From Garcia nutans (taxonomy: Eukaryota > Streptophyta > Magnoliopsida > Malpighiales > Euphorbiaceae): DNA of 64,000 nt. Positions within the stretch are counted from its first letter, which is position 1, and every line of letters begins with the position of its first letter. The notes beneath the pieces were generated by a model. It was given only the letters and a program-made list of their open reading frames with translations. It had not been told where the DNA came from and did no database searches. Made by a program: the position numbers and the translations under genes. The DNA lies in assembly GCA_947685225.1 (NCBI GenBank), contig CANTUV010000015.1:8928001-8992000 (forward strand). The letters are read 5' to 3'. This document shows, piece after piece, positions 21,301-32,219 of the stretch.

Positions 21301-22210
21301 CTTTCTTGAGTACTAATAAGACTAGAACGGCACAAGGACTAAGGCTCTCGCGAACCAAGCCTTTCTCCAAAAGCTCTTCAACTTGTCTTTGCATCTCTTT
21401 TGTCTCCATAGGATTGCTCCTATATGCTGGCCGGTTTGGAATTATAGAACCGGGTATGAAGTCAATTTGATATTCAATCCCTCTTAATGGCGAAAAACCA
21501 CTAGGAAGGTCTTCAGGAAACACATCCTTAAATTCCTGCAACAAAGACACAAAACTAGAAGGTAAAGAATCAAGAGATTCTTCACTGTCAGCAAGTAACG
21601 ATTCTTTATACATAATAATGAGTACAGGCTGCCCTACATCTATCTCTCTTGCTCTTGCATAAAAAGTATGTTTTGCTTTTTCTCCTTGCTTATTTTCTCT
21701 CACTAATGGGCCATTTATTTGTTTGCTTACTTTCTTTTGACTCTCGGCCTCTTTTCCCTTTCTGCACTCACTCACTTTTTTTTTATTTTCTCTCTCCCTA
21801 CCCTTAGAATTACCCTTGGGTGTTGAAGAAACATCATTGGCTGAATTTGAACCCCCTTGGTTCATGTTGGCCGAAACTTCTTTCTTCCTCTCTAGCATCC
21901 TCTTCTGATCTTCATACACCTCTTGAGGTGATAATGGTGCTAGAACAACCTTCTTTCCTTCATAAGTAAAGGTATACTTATTAGAAAAGCCATCATGTTG
22001 TGCCCTTCTATCATGCTGCCATGGTCTTCCTAATAGCAAATGTCCAGCTTGCATTGGCACTACATCACACAAAACCTCATCTTTATACCACCCAATGGAG
22101 AATGGTACCTTGACTTGCTTCAACACTTTTACTTCCCCAGCGTCATTGAACCATTGCAAGTTGTAAGGATTGGGATGTTTAAAACAAGCTAACCCCAATT
22201 TATCCACCAT
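21278..22210 (-). CDS. D1 protease C-terminus and linker
   Basis: 310 open codons beginning just after the protease active site (VDKLGLACFKHPNPYNLQW). It continues with LLLGRPWQHDRRAQHDGFSN, APLSPQEVYEDQ, a charged linker, SLLQEFKDVFPEDLPSG and RPAYRSNPMETKEMQ, and ends KKDGSWRMC, where a frameshift separates RT. The active-site codons lie just upstream, past a stop at 22259 (KV*). Confidence 0.88.
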   Translation of the reverse strand: MVDKLGLACFKHPNPYNLQWFNDAGEVKVLKQVKVPFSIGWYKDEVLCDVVPMQAGHLLLGRPWQHDRRAQHDGFSNKYTFTYEGKKVVLAPLSPQEVYEDQKRMLERKKEVSANMNQGGSNSANDVSSTPKGNSKGRERENKKKVSECRKGKEAESQKKVSKQINGPLVRENKQGEKAKHTFYARAREIDVGQPVLIIMYKESLLADSEESLDSLPSSFVSLLQEFKDVFPEDLPSGFSPLRGIEYQIDFIPGSIIPNRPAYRSNPMETKEMQRQVEELLEKGLVRESLSPCAVLVLLVLKKDGSWRMC

Positions 22211-22258
22211 TGTGGTACTAGCAGCATTGGTACAACTTCCACCATCAATGATAAGTGT

Positions 22259-22702
22259 TCAAACCTTATCATTCACCAAACACCTAGAGTGGAAAAGATT
22301 CTCCCTTTGATCCAAGCCTTCTTCCTTGACTTGAATATTCAAGGCTCTTCTAGTAACAAGCATCTCTCCATGTTCAGCATTCAAGACTTGATTCTCCCAA
22401 GCCTCTTCATCATATTCGGCCCTATCACCACATTCGGCCTCCTCTTCTTCTTCATGTTCAGATTCTGATTCAATTTCCCCTTCATGGGTAGCAATCATCA
22501 CCCTCTTATTCGGACATTGAGAAGCAATGTGTCCACTTCCCAAACACTTGTAGCATTTAATTTCCCTACTTAGAGTAGGTCTAGAAGGTGTTTCCTTGAC
22601 TGTTTTTGCATCCCCATCATTTGGCTTCTTGAAATTAGGGTTGTAGGAAGAATTCTTTTGGAAAGAACCCTTGTAATCCCCTTTGTAGGAACCTCCTCTC
22701 AC
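22259..22702 (-). CDS. D1 gag C-terminal remnant with zinc knuckle
   Basis: 147 open codons: a basic start (RGGSYKGDYKGSFQK), an intact CX2CX4HX4C knuckle (CYKCLGSGHIASQCPNK), an acidic E-rich stretch and RRALNIQVKEE followed by the run-in to protease. The capsid part seen in D2 (about 330 residues) is absent; the sequence upstream is leader. So the front of gag is deleted. Confidence 0.88.
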   Translation of the reverse strand: MRGGSYKGDYKGSFQKNSSYNPNFKKPNDGDAKTVKETPSRPTLSREIKCYKCLGSGHIASQCPNKRVMIATHEGEIESESEHEEEEEAECGDRAEYDEEAWENQVLNAEHGEMLVTRRALNIQVKEEGLDQRENLFHSRCLVNDKV

Positions 22703-23085
22703 TATCCCCTTGATTCGGGACTTAATTTACTCCCAAGAACTTTTCGAAATCTGGATTTAATTCGCAACCCCAGATTCACTCAAAATCAAATCGAAATCAA
22801 ACTTGAACAAAATCTCTAGCTTTTGCTTTCTTTCAAGAACCCTAATCTTGATTTTGAATCCAATTCAGATGCAAGGCCTAGGTTTCGAAATTCAATCAGA
22901 CTCCTTTTCCTAGGTTTTGAATTACTCTTTGAACAATCTTTAGGCTTTTTGAATTTTGATATATGACTTTTTTTTTTCAAAAATTAAAGACTAGACTCTC
23001 TAAGAACCCTAAAACGCAAAAACTTAAAATACCTAAATTAACAAACCCTAGAAAGACAAAGTAGATAAAAATTACCTTGTAGCAA
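22703..23085 (-). other. D1 5' leader remnant
   Basis: Non-coding, AT-rich leader between the primer site and the truncated gag. It has a donor-like AAG/GTAATTTT close to the primer site on the minus strand. No clear acceptor is seen, perhaps because the gag start was deleted. Confidence 0.5.
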
Positions 23086-23098
23086 GGCTCTGATACCA
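23086..23098 (-). other. Primer binding site of D1
   Basis: Minus strand TGGTATCAGAGCC, two bases from the LTR; initiator tRNA-Met type. Confidence 0.92.
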
Positions 23099-23100
23099 AA

Positions 23101-23993
23101 TGACGCGGACCCTTAGCAATGATGGCAGCAAACCCAATGTATAACAATGGTAGAGAACTCCTTGAAACTTGATAATCACCTCCTAAGGAACCCAACGCCT
23201 ATAAAGAGATGCGAACTCACTATGATTGAAGGATTTAGTTGGTAAGAAGAAGGAAAATGCCACAACTCTTGTTGATAAGTAAACCTAATTCTTGATGCAA
23301 AGAAAGAATTAAAGAATCCACTCTAATCTCTCTCACACGAAAATTCACAAGAAGATCTTGTAGAAGAATTCAAAAATTTTTATTAATTGTTGTTCTCTGA
23401 AATTCGGCCTAATAGTGCCCTTAAATAAGGGTTACAAAATTCCTAATTGCATATGGAAAATTAAGACTAAAACATTCCTAATTGCATAAGGAAAACATTC
23501 CTACATGCATAAGGAAAACATTCCTAATTGCATAAGGAAAACATTCCTAATTGCATAAGGAAAACATAAAGTATGAAAACAAAATCCTAATCCACTAAGG
23601 AAAATATAAAGTATGGAAATAAAATCCTAATCCACTAAGGAAAATATAAAGTATGGAAACAACCAAACTAATCCCTTCAACATAAGAAACGCCCCACACT
23701 ATTTGGGCTGTCCATGGGCCTTAAATTACTTCCCAAGGCTTTATATGAACTCCCATGGACCTTTCTTGCACATTGGACCTTTCTTTAGCTAGCCTTTAGC
23801 TTCCACACTAAGCATCATAATCAGCTTTGGTGTGCCTTCTTCAAGCTCTATCTCCATCTTCTTGAATGATAATTCTTGAAGCTCTTTGGAAATCTCTTCT
23901 TGAATATGCAAAGCCATACTAGCTTGATATCTCTTTTCCTTGCTCCTAGTGATTGGTCCACTTGCTAGCTTCAAGGGATCCTTTCTTGCATCA
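23101..23993 (-). repeat. D1 5' LTR
   Basis: 893 bp with the same ends as 19241-20175. It contains the tail reading frame (23789-23993), with SGPITRSKEKRYQ and IELEEGTPKLIMMLS. Followed by the target duplication catgc. Confidence 0.93.
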
Positions 23994-23998
23994 CATGC

Positions 23999-24588
23999 CA
24001 AATGGGTAGATTCATTGAGCCTTTTCCTTAGGTCATCCAATATAAGAAAGGAAAAGAAAATGTTGAGGCTGATGCTTTTTCAAGAAGGTATAATCTGATT
24101 TCAACTCTTTCTTCTAAATTGTTGGGATTTGAACATTTGAAAGAATTGTATGTGAATGATAGTGATTTTTCAAATGTGTATGATGCTTGTGAACATGTAT
24201 CATTTAATGATTTTTATAGGCATGAGGGACTTTTATTAAAAAAAGGAAAGTTGTGTGTCCCTAATATCTTAATTAGAGAATTGCTTGTTCGAGAAGCACA
24301 AAGTGGGGGACTTATGGGGCATTTTGTTATAGATAAAACATTGAACATTTTACATGAGCATTTCTTTTGGCCTAATATGCGCAAAGATATTGAGAAAATT
24401 TGTTCACGATGTATATCTTGTAGGCCAGCTAAATCTAGACTCAACCATATGGATTATACATGCCATTGCCTATTCCTACTCATCCTTGGGTTGATATTTC
24501 TATGGATTTTTTATTGGGGTTGCCTAGGACTAAAAAGGGTTGAGACTCAATTTTTGTTATTGTGGATCAATTTTCTAAAATGGCACAC
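23999..24588 (+). pseudogene. C1 RNase H end and integrase start
   Basis: Resumes the C1 reading after D1: KRHAKW completes across the join, then a decayed RNase H end. Open at 24119-24643: LLGFEHLKELYVNDSDFSN, QSGGLMGHFVIDKTLNIL, HEHFFWPNMRKDIEKIC, CSRCISC. A frameshift follows near 24450, then core sequence to a readable FSKMAH. Cut by the B2/Cassandra block. Confidence 0.87.
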
Positions 24589-25371
24589 TGATGCGGAACC
24601 CATGGATCAAATATTACATCTAGAACCCCACATACACATCTAGCATAGAAACTTAGAACTCAAAAAAACAAATCCTCCCTACCAAACCCACAACTAACCT
24701 GTAATTGAGAACTTGGGTGATTGGGATGAAGAAATGAATTGATTGAAATGCCACAAGTCAGACTTGATAAGTTAGAACCAATTCTTCATGCAACAAGAAT
24801 AAGAAGAAAACCTCTCAAACTTGAAAACACTTAGATTACAATGATAACAATATGAAAATTCGTAGTCACCCTCTGAAGTTCTTTTTCCCATCCCTATATA
24901 GTTGGAAAAGAAGAGCTAATGGCTTAAAAGTCTAGGTTTACATGTATCTAGTCACAATAGCATTAATTGTTCATCCACATCAATAATATACTCTAAATTA
25001 TTGTCCATAATTCTGATAACATTGATGGGCAGATTCTACATGCATTTGGGTGTTGGTTCACATGTGTCTAGTCACACTAGCACTAAACCATATCAATATT
25101 ATATTCCAAATTCGTGCTAATGCCCATCACCATACTTATGGGCAGATTCTTCATGCTTCTTGGTGAGTTGCTGACTTCCTCTTCATGATCCATCATATTC
25201 AGTACAAGTTGGTCTCCCTCTTTATTAATCCACCTTTGAATGAAGTGTTGGAACACATGCTGGAGTTTCTTTGATTGTGATCTTGTGATTGGTCCTCTTG
25301 GCATAATGATATCATCAACATATTTACTGCCATGTGTAGATTCAGCAACCTTGCTTATAGTTTCCTCATCA
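24589..25371 (-). repeat. B2 3' LTR
   Basis: 783 bp, TGATGAGGAAAC (25371) to GGGTTCCGCATCA (24589), minus strand. It encodes the end of the integrase reading frame. Confidence 0.93.
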
Positions 25372-26593
25372 TTCCATCCTTGCTCAAAAAGATTTATCCT
25401 CAAATCTGAACCTACATCAAAATGAGAAAGATCATTAACATTGAAAGTTGCAGAAACATTATACTCACCTGGTAGATCAATTTTGTAGGCATTGTCATTG
25501 ATTCGTTCTAAAACTTGGAATGGGCCATCTCCCCTTGTATCCAGCTTGGATTTCCTTTGTTTAGGAAATCTTTCCTTCCTCATATGAACCCATACCCAAT
25601 CACCAGGTTGGAAAATCACATGTTTCCTTCTTCTATTTGCATTATGGGCAAATGATTCATATTTCTTCTCAAGATGAGCTCGTGCCTTCTCATGTATCTT
25701 CTTAACCAATTTCGCTTTCTTTTCACCATCTAAGTTAGTTATTTCATTTAATGGCAAAGGAAACAGATCAAGTGGTGTAAGTGGATTAAAACCATAAACA
25801 ATTTCAAATGGTGAATATCCTGTAAAGAATGTATGCTTCTATTATATGCAAACTCCACAAATGGCAAACAATCTTCCTAAGTTTTCAAATTCTTGCCCAC
25901 AACAGCACGTAACAAAGACCCTAAAGTCCTATTTACCACTTCTGTTTGTCCATCGGTTTGTGGATGACAAGTTGTAGAGAACAACAATTTAGTACCTAAC
26001 TTATTCCATAAAATAAGCCAAAAATGACTTAAGAACTTCAAATCTCTATCACTTACAATTGTTTTAGGAATGCCATGCAACCGAACTACTTCCCCAAAGA
26101 ACAAATTAGCAATATTTGTTACATCATCAGTTTTGTGACATGCAATGAAATGAGCCATTTTGCTGAATCTATCAACAATAACAAATATGCTATCTTTCCC
26201 TTTTCTAGTCCTAGGCAGCCCCAAAACAAAGTCTATAGATATGTCAATCCAAGGTGCATTAGGAATAGGTAAAGGAGTATACAGCCCATGAGGTAAAGAC
26301 TTAGATTTTGCTTGTTTACATGCAATACACTTGGCACAAATTCTTTCAACATCCTTTCACATGTTTGGCCAATAGAAATGTTCATGCAGAATGTCTAAAG
26401 TCTTAAATACCCCAAAATGTCCCATGAGTCCTCCACTATGCGCCTCACACATAAGCAATTCCCTTAATGAGCAACTAGGCATGCATAATCTTCCATCCTT
26501 AAACAAGTACCCATCATGCCTATAAAACTTTTGAAATGCAGAATGCTCACATGCTTTATAAACATTTGCAAAGTCAACATCATTGGCATACAT
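25083..26593 (-). pseudogene. B2 integrase with LTR-encoded tail
   Basis: Three open pieces. Zinc-binding part 26357-26593: HSGGLMGHFGVFKTLDIL, HEHFYWPNM, then a stop. Core 25877-26224: FSKMAHFIACHKTDD, TIVSDRDLKFLSHFW and HPQTDGQTEVVNRTL. C-terminal domain 25083-25757: VIFQPGDWVWVHMRKERFP, RGDGPFQVLERINDNAYKI, YNVSATFNVNDL, then GPITRSQSKKLQHVFQHF in the LTR. The D and E of the active site are visible. Frameshifts fall near 26225 and 25790. Confidence 0.9.
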
Positions 26594-28159
26594 ATCCTTA
26601 ATTTGCTCAAAGCCTAATAACTTAGAACTAAGAGTTGAGATTAAGGAATACCTCCTTGAAGTGCATCTTCTACTACATTGTCTTTGCCACGCTTATACTT
26701 TATCACATATGGAAATGGCTCAATGAACTCTATCCATTTTCCATGTCTTCGGTTTAGCTTGGTTTGACCCTTTAGAGCTTTAATGATTCATGATCTGTAT
26801 GAATAACAAACTCTTTAGGCAATAAGTAATGTTGCCACACTTGTAAAGCTCTTACCAAAGCATACAGCTCCTTGTCATATGTGGAATAATTTAATTGTGC
26901 ATCATGAAGTTTCTCACTAAAATATGCAATTGGTTTCCCTTCTTGCATCAAAACAGCACCTATGCCCACACCTGAAGCATCACACTCTAATTCGAAGGTC
27001 TTATCAAAATCTGGTAATGCAAGAATTGGAGCAGTAGTTAACCTTTCTTTCAACAAATTGAATGCCCTTTCATGAATTTTAGTCCAATTAAACTTTACAT
27101 CTTTTTTTACCAGTTCATTTAATGGTGCAGCAATGGAACTAAAATCTTTAACAAACCTTCTATAGAAACTAGCCAAACCATGAAAACTTCTTACCTCACT
27201 CATGGTTTTAGGTGCTGGCCAATCTCTTATTGCCTTTACCTTTTCATCATCAACCTTAATTCCTTGTGCACTAACCATAAAACCTAAGAATATGATTTTA
27301 TCACTACAAAACATGCACTTTTTCAAGTTGGCATACAATTCTTCCTTTCTCAAAACATCAAGAACAACCCTAATATGTTCTACATGTTCATCTACTGATT
27401 TGCTATAAATGAGTATGTCATCAAAATATACAACAACAAATTTACCAAGATATGCACGCAGAACATGGTTCATTAATCTCATGAATGTACTAGGTGCATT
27501 AGATAAACCAAATGGCATAACTAACCACTCATAAAGACCATATTTTGTTTTGAATGCAGTTTTCCACTCATCTCTTTCTTTCATCCTAATTTGATGGTAA
27601 CTACTTTTCAAATCAATCTTAGTAAAAATGCAAGAACCACTCAACTCATCAAGCATATCATCAAGTCTAGGAATTGGATGTCTATACTTCACTGTGATTT
27701 TATTGATTGCTCGGCAGTCCACACACATTCTCCATGATCCATCTTTCTTTGGGACTAATAACATCGGAACAGCACATATACTAAGACTTTCACGCACATG
27801 TCCTTTGCTAGCAACTCCTCCACTAGCCTTTGAAGTTCCTTGGTTTCCTCCGGATTACTTCTATAAGCTGGTCGATTAGGAATTGTTGAGCCCGGAATGA
27901 AGTCAATTTGATGCTTAATCCCTCTTAAAGGTGGTAAACCTTTAGGTACATCTTCTGGAAAAACATCACCAAATTCCTATAAAAGAGAACTAACACAACT
28001 AGGCAAAGGGTTATCAAGTTCAGATGTAAAAATCAAGGTCTCTTTATACCTAAGTACAACCAGACTTCTTTTCTCACAAAAAGCACTCCTTAACTCTTTC
28101 TCTTTTGCATAGAAACACTCTCTTTTATTTTCTCTCCCTTTCTCTTTTTCTCTCACCAA
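26594..28159 (-). pseudogene. B2 linker, reverse transcriptase and RNase H
   Basis: A long open section, 26772-27797 (341 codons), has KKDGSWRMCVDCRAINKIT, YGLYEWLVMPFG, VVVYFDDILIYS, FHGLASFYRRFVKDFSS, FELECDASGVGIGAVLM and HTDHESL. Linker at 27977-28159 stops at a TAG that replaces CAG of LLQEF. Frameshifts occur near 27800 and 26770, and RNase H ends decayed before the integrase. Confidence 0.9.
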
Positions 28160-28849
28160 TTGGCCATTTTTAGCATTCTTTTTCTCAAACTTGGCCTCTT
28201 GTACTCCACTTTTATTTGTTTTACCCTCACCACCAGAATTCCTTTCAAATGATCACAAAATCTTTACTTGATCTTCATACACTTGTTTAGGTGACAATGG
28301 AGCAAGAGTGAAATTTAAACCATTTAGGCTGAAAGAATAATGATTCTTAAAGCCATCATGCAAAGCTCTTCTATCAAACTACCATGGACAACCAAGAAGG
28401 ATATGGCTAGCATGCATAGGCACAACATCACAGCAAACTTCATCTTTGTATCTCCCAATTTCAAAAGAAAACAGAACCTGCTTTGTTACCCTCACCTCCC
28501 CACAATCATTCAATCATTGCAGCTTGTAGGAGCTAGGATGTTTTGTGCATGCTAACCCTAATTTATCTACAAAATCAGTACTAGCAACATTTGCACAACT
28601 ACCCCCATCAATGAACATGCTGCACACTTTTCCATTCACAATGCAACGAGTATGGAAAATGTTCTCTCTTTGATTACTTTCTTCATCTTTAATTTGCATG
28701 TTTAAAGCTCTTCTAATAACCAAAGATTCACCATGGGCAAGATATTCAATGATATGTTCAATTTTCTCTAATGGTGGCATGCTATCATTATCATCATCAC
28801 TTTCATGTTCACTAGCATTATCAATTTCACCATTATCTCGTATCAACAT
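28160..28849 (-). pseudogene. B2 protease
   Basis: Open over 28514-28849: acidic start, RRALNMQIKDEESN, RENIFHTRCIVNGKVC, active site SMFIDGGSCANVAS. It stops at TGA (28514-28516) where relatives have Trp in YKLQWLND. B3 has the same stop. The C-terminal half continues past it with HILLG-type sequence and PKQVYEDQ. Triplet DGG, as in sister copies. Confidence 0.88.
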
Positions 28850-29881
28850 GATTTTCTTATTTGGACATTGAGATGCTATATGCCCTACTCCTAAACACCT
28901 AAATCATTTAATGGTACTATGCTTTTGATTAGAGTTAGATGTTTTAGAGTTACCTTTAGGGTCAGCTGGAACTTGTTTTTCCTTTCCTTTCCAGGCGGCT
29001 CCCTTCCCTTTAGGATTATCATCTTTCTTTGGCCATTTTGAAGTGAAACTAGAGCTGGAATTAGAAAATCCCTTTGCTGCTCCCTTGAGTTTTAGTTGCT
29101 TCTCCACTTTCATGGCCATGTGTACCATATCTTCAAGCTCCACATAATGGTGTAATTCAATTATGTTAGCAATCTCTCTATTCAGCCCACTCAAAAATCT
29201 CTCTATAGTGATTTCTGGATCCTCCTCTATATTAGTTCTACTCATGATCATCTCCATCTCTTTATGGTAATCCTCCACTGACATGGATCCTTGAGTTAAC
29301 CGCTGCAATTTTTGGTGAAGCTCCCTATAGTAGTAAGATGGTACAAATCTCTTTCTCATCACAGTTTTCATTTCAGCCCAAGTACTGATGGTTCTTTCTC
29401 CATTTCTCCTCTTGGAAATCATCAATTGATCTCACCAAATTAGTGCATAATCTGTGAATTCAACTGATGCAATTTTAACTTTCTTCATTTCACTATAATT
29501 ATGACAATCAAACACCAACTCAACTTTTCTTTCCCATTCAAGGTAAGCTTCAGCATCATTTCTCCCCTTGAATGACGGTATCTTCATTTTTATGGAAGAT
29601 ATGTTACTGTCCCTTTGTTGAGTTCTTCTTTGAGCAATTGATTCCTCACTTTCTTCATCATCTTCCCTTTTTACCTCATCATCATTCATCATGTTTCCTC
29701 TCCCTCTATTCTGCCCCCTTCGATTAGTATCATTCCGTTGCCTTTGCATTATGCTGTCTATATCACCTCTCATGTTGTTTATGGCCAAATCAAACCTTTC
29801 AAATCTCCTTTGCATTGCCTCTAACATGAAGGCTATGTCATTTATGGTCATATCACATTTTTTACTTCCAGAATTTGACAT
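28850..29881 (-). pseudogene. B2 gag
   Basis: Starts MSNSGSKKCDMTINDIAF at 29881, chosen because it follows the acceptor-like TTTTCTTGTAG by 14 bases. 29432-29881 has an R/N-rich region, KIPSFKGRNDAEAYLEWE and FDCHNYSEMKK. A TGA replaces the second Trp of WWDQL. 28904-29425 continues with KRFVPSYYYRELHQKL, RTNIEEDPEITIERFLSG and a basic end. The first Cys of the zinc knuckle is a stop (FRCLGVGHIASQCPNK follows). Confidence 0.9.
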
Positions 29882-29895
29882 GGTGTAAGTAGAAC

Positions 29896-30772
29896 CTACA
29901 AGAAAATGTTAGTAAAGAAAATTTCCTCACCTTACTCCCTTACGTGTTTCACTTAATATCAGAATGTCACTCCTCTTGTATTTCACTCAAAACTTGGTCC
30001 TTTTTACCTTTCAATTCTTCTTTTATCAAGTTGAATGTCAGAACTGAATCCACTTAAATCGAGTAAAACAAGTTTTGTTTTTAAGACTCTACAAGGAACC
30101 TAATGAACAAAATGAATTCAGCAATTCTAGAAGCAATTTAATTTTAAACAACAAGAAATGAAAGTTAACACAAGAAGCAAAAAGTATTTGTGTTAATCAA
30201 ACCAAAGTAACTATGATTGAGAATTAGCTACTTAATGCATACAAGAAACAAGAGGTATATAAAAGAATGAAACTAAGAATACAAAGAAAAACAATTCTAG
30301 ATACTAAAAAAACAGAATTCAAATCACTCCAATGAGTAATCTAAATATGCAACCTAAATCTATTCCCAATGCAAGATATGCTCTAAATATCAAATTTTAA
30401 ATGCTAAATGGATGCATAATGAGGAGCTGATGTAATTTGATCAAATATAATAAGGTAGAAAGCTGTTAATGGTATAATATGCAAAAAATCTCCAAAACTT
30501 GTGTTGAAAAATATTGGACAGAAACATGTACGATTTTTTTTATCTTGAGGAAGTTGAATGTGATTCTTTTTTTTTGTTTTTCTTTTGATCTTTTCCTTCC
30601 TTTTTTTTGAACTTTCAGTAAACAAGGATAGAAATTGAAAATATAAATAAAAATCCACAGATTTGAAGAACAAGAACAAGGTGCAACTAGAACAGAAAAT
30701 GAAGAGACAGAAACTGAATCTGGTTATTTTTTTCTTTTTTTTTCTTTTGGGTAATTAAAATATAAAAGATAC
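29896..30772 (-). other. B2 5' leader, probable intron
   Basis: Non-coding. Minus strand starts TCTCTAG/GTATCTTT (donor-like, 30772) and ends ATTTTCTTGTAG (29896), where B3 reads ATTTTCTTGCAG. Contains T-rich tracts. The small reading frame at 30404-30679 is not conserved and I do not call it. Confidence 0.55.
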
Positions 30773-30796
30773 CTAGAGATTTATCTTTAAGCCAAA

Positions 30797-30808
30797 GCTC
30801 TGATACCA
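30797..30808 (-). other. Primer binding site of B2
   Basis: Minus strand TGGTATCAGAGC, two bases from the LTR. Confidence 0.92.
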
Positions 30809-30810
30809 AA

Positions 30811-31593
30811 TGATGCAGAACCCATGGATCAAATATTACATCTAGAACCCCACATACACATATAGCATAGAATCTTAGAACTCAAAAAAACAAATCCTCC
30901 CTACCAAACCCACAACTAACCTGTAATTGAGAACTTGGGTGATTGGGATGAAGAAATGAATTGATTGAAACGACACAAGTCAGACTTGATAAGTTAGAAC
31001 CAATTCTTCATGCAACAAGAATAAGAAGAAAACCTCTCAAACTTGAAAACACTTAGATTACAATGATAACAATTTGAAAATTCATAGTCACCCTCTTAAG
31101 TTCTTTTTGCCATCCCTATATAGTTGGAAAAGAAGAACTAATGGCTTAAAAGTCTAGGTTTACATGTATCTAGTCACAATAGCATTAATTGTTCATCCAC
31201 ATCAATAATATACTCTAAATTATTGTCCATAATTCTGATAACATTGATGGATAGATTCTACATGCATTTGAGTGTTGGTTCACATGTGTCTAGTCACACT
31301 AGCACTAAACCATATCAATATTATATTCCAAATTCGTGCTAATGCCCATCACCATACTTATGGGCAGATTCTTCATGCTTCTTGGTGAGTTGCTGACTTC
31401 CTCTTCATGATCCATCATATTCAGTACAAGTTGGTCTCCCACTTTATTAATCCACCTTTGAATGAAGTGTTGGAACACATGCTGGAGTTTCTTTGATTGT
31501 GATCTTGTGATTGGTCCACTTGGCATAATGATATCATCAACATATTTGCTACCATGTGTAGATTCAACAAGCTTGCTTATAGTTTCCTCATCA
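30811..31593 (-). repeat. B2 5' LTR
   Basis: 783 bp, same ends as 24589-25371 apart from a CGC/TGC change near the terminus. Includes the tail reading frame at 31305-31526 (GPITRSQSKKLQ). Confidence 0.93.
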
Positions 31594-31594
31594 T

Positions 31595-31867
31595 TGATAT
31601 GTCCGAGGGTCTGGAGGGTTGTGGATCAGGTTTGACAAAAGGTGGCGGTGAGCCCATGTTTGATCCAAATAAAGGAAATGGGTGCGTCTCTGCTAACAGC
31701 TTAAGCTTTTGGTATAAATGGTTAGCGTTCTTTCCGGTTAAGCGTGCTGGTGTAGGGTCAGTACTAGGATGGGTGACCTTCTGGGAAGTGCTTGGCCCAG
31801 CCGTGCTGGTGTAGGGTCAGTACCAGCATTGGTGTCCACCTGGGAAGTGCTTGGCCCGGCCGCATCA
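31595..31867 (+). repeat. Cassandra 5' LTR
   Basis: 273 bp, TGATATGTCCGAGG to GGCCGCATCA. Includes a TATAAA-like site (about 31722), then the 5S-like module twice. Confidence 0.92.
31736..31850 (+). promoter_or_regulatory. 5S rRNA-like module with internal Pol III promoter boxes, doubled
   Basis: GGTTAAGCGTGCTGG (31736-31750) resembles the plant 5S A box. AGGATGGGTGACCTTCTGGG (from 31767) resembles the intermediate element plus C box. A second, more decayed copy follows from about 31801 (CCGTGCTGGTGTAGGGTCAG, then TGTCCACCTGGGAAGTGC). The same doubled module sits in the 3' LTR at 32089-32205. In known Cassandra elements this region can be transcribed by RNA polymerase III; activity here is untested. 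Confidence 0.82.
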
Positions 31868-31869
31868 TT

Positions 31870-31882
31870 TGGTATCGGAGCC
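31870..31882 (+). other. Primer binding site of the Cassandra element
   Basis: TGGTATCGGAGCC, one mismatch to the usual TGGTATCAGAGCC, two bases after the LTR. Confidence 0.88.
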
Positions 31883-31946
31883 TATTTATCGGGTCTGGTC
31901 CCACTGCTCCAGGTTCGAGGACGAACCTCCTTAAAGAGGGAGGGAA

Positions 31947-32219
31947 TGATATATTCGAGGGTCTGGAGGGTTGTGGATCAGGTTCCACAAAAGGTGGCAG
32001 TGAGCCCATGTTTGATCCAAATAAAGGAAATGGATGCGCCTCTGCTGACAGCTTAAGCTTTTGGTAGAAATGGTTAGCGTTCTTTCCGGTTAAGCGTACT
32101 GGTGCAAGGTCAGTACCAGGATGGATGACCTTCAGGGAAGTGCTTGGCCTAGCCGTGCTAGTGCAAGGTCAGTACCAGAATGGGTGTCCACCTGGGAAGT
32201 GCTTGGCCCGGCCGCATCA
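31947..32219 (+). repeat. Cassandra 3' LTR
   Basis: 273 bp, same length as the 5' LTR, with a scatter of substitutions (for example GCGTACTGGTGCAAGG against GCGTGCTGGTGTAGGG), so it is not very young. Preceded by AAAGAGGGAGGGAA and followed by cacac with an extra CA. Confidence 0.92.

Larger units (their letters stand above)
19241..23993 (-). mobile_element. D1: family-D Ty3/gypsy lacking integrase and the front of gag
   Basis: A 4753-bp minus-strand element bounded by LTRs of 935 bp (3') and 893 bp (5') and by the exact target duplication catgc (19236-19240 and 23994-23998). The internal part is only 2.9 kb. RNase H (DALSRR) runs straight into the sequence just before the LTR, with the whole integrase missing, and gag begins near the zinc knuckle. 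Primer site present. If these deletions predate insertion it must have moved in trans; that is inference. Confidence 0.92.
24589..31593 (-). mobile_element. B2: near-complete family-B Ty3/gypsy
   Basis: A 7005-bp minus-strand element with two 783-bp LTRs, primer site, leader, gag, protease, RT-RNase H and integrase. It contains stops and frameshifts but all domains. The flanks do not form a matching 5-bp duplication: cacac lies on the left, and one T then the Cassandra LTR on the right. It therefore seems to have landed exactly at the Cassandra edge, or the flank was altered by recombination. Confidence 0.93.
31595..32219 (+). mobile_element. Cassandra-type TRIM retrotransposon
   Basis: A 625-bp element: two 273-bp LTRs (31595-31867, 31947-32219), primer site TGGTATCGGAGCC, and only 79 bp of internal DNA ending in the polypurine tract AAAGAGGGAGGGAA. 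It has no coding capacity, so it depends on another element's proteins. The LTRs hold 5S-rRNA-like sequence, the hallmark of Cassandra TRIMs in plants. The right flank cacac matches the five bases left of B2 (24584-24588), so it inserted in C1 integrase before or together with the B2 event. Confidence 0.92.

Noticed and set aside
30404..30679. 91-codon minus-strand frame rich in Lys/Phe
   Set aside because: Lies in the B2 leader and is not kept in the aligned B3 leader.
31736..31850. A genuine 5S rRNA gene
   Set aside because: Only part of the 5S sequence is present, with many changes, inside paired LTRs with primer site and polypurine tract.
31554..32067. Overlapping frames of 80-95 codons on both strands in the Cassandra element
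   Set aside because: Cassandra TRIMs are non-coding. The frames cross LTR borders and arise from GC-richer 5S-like sequence.
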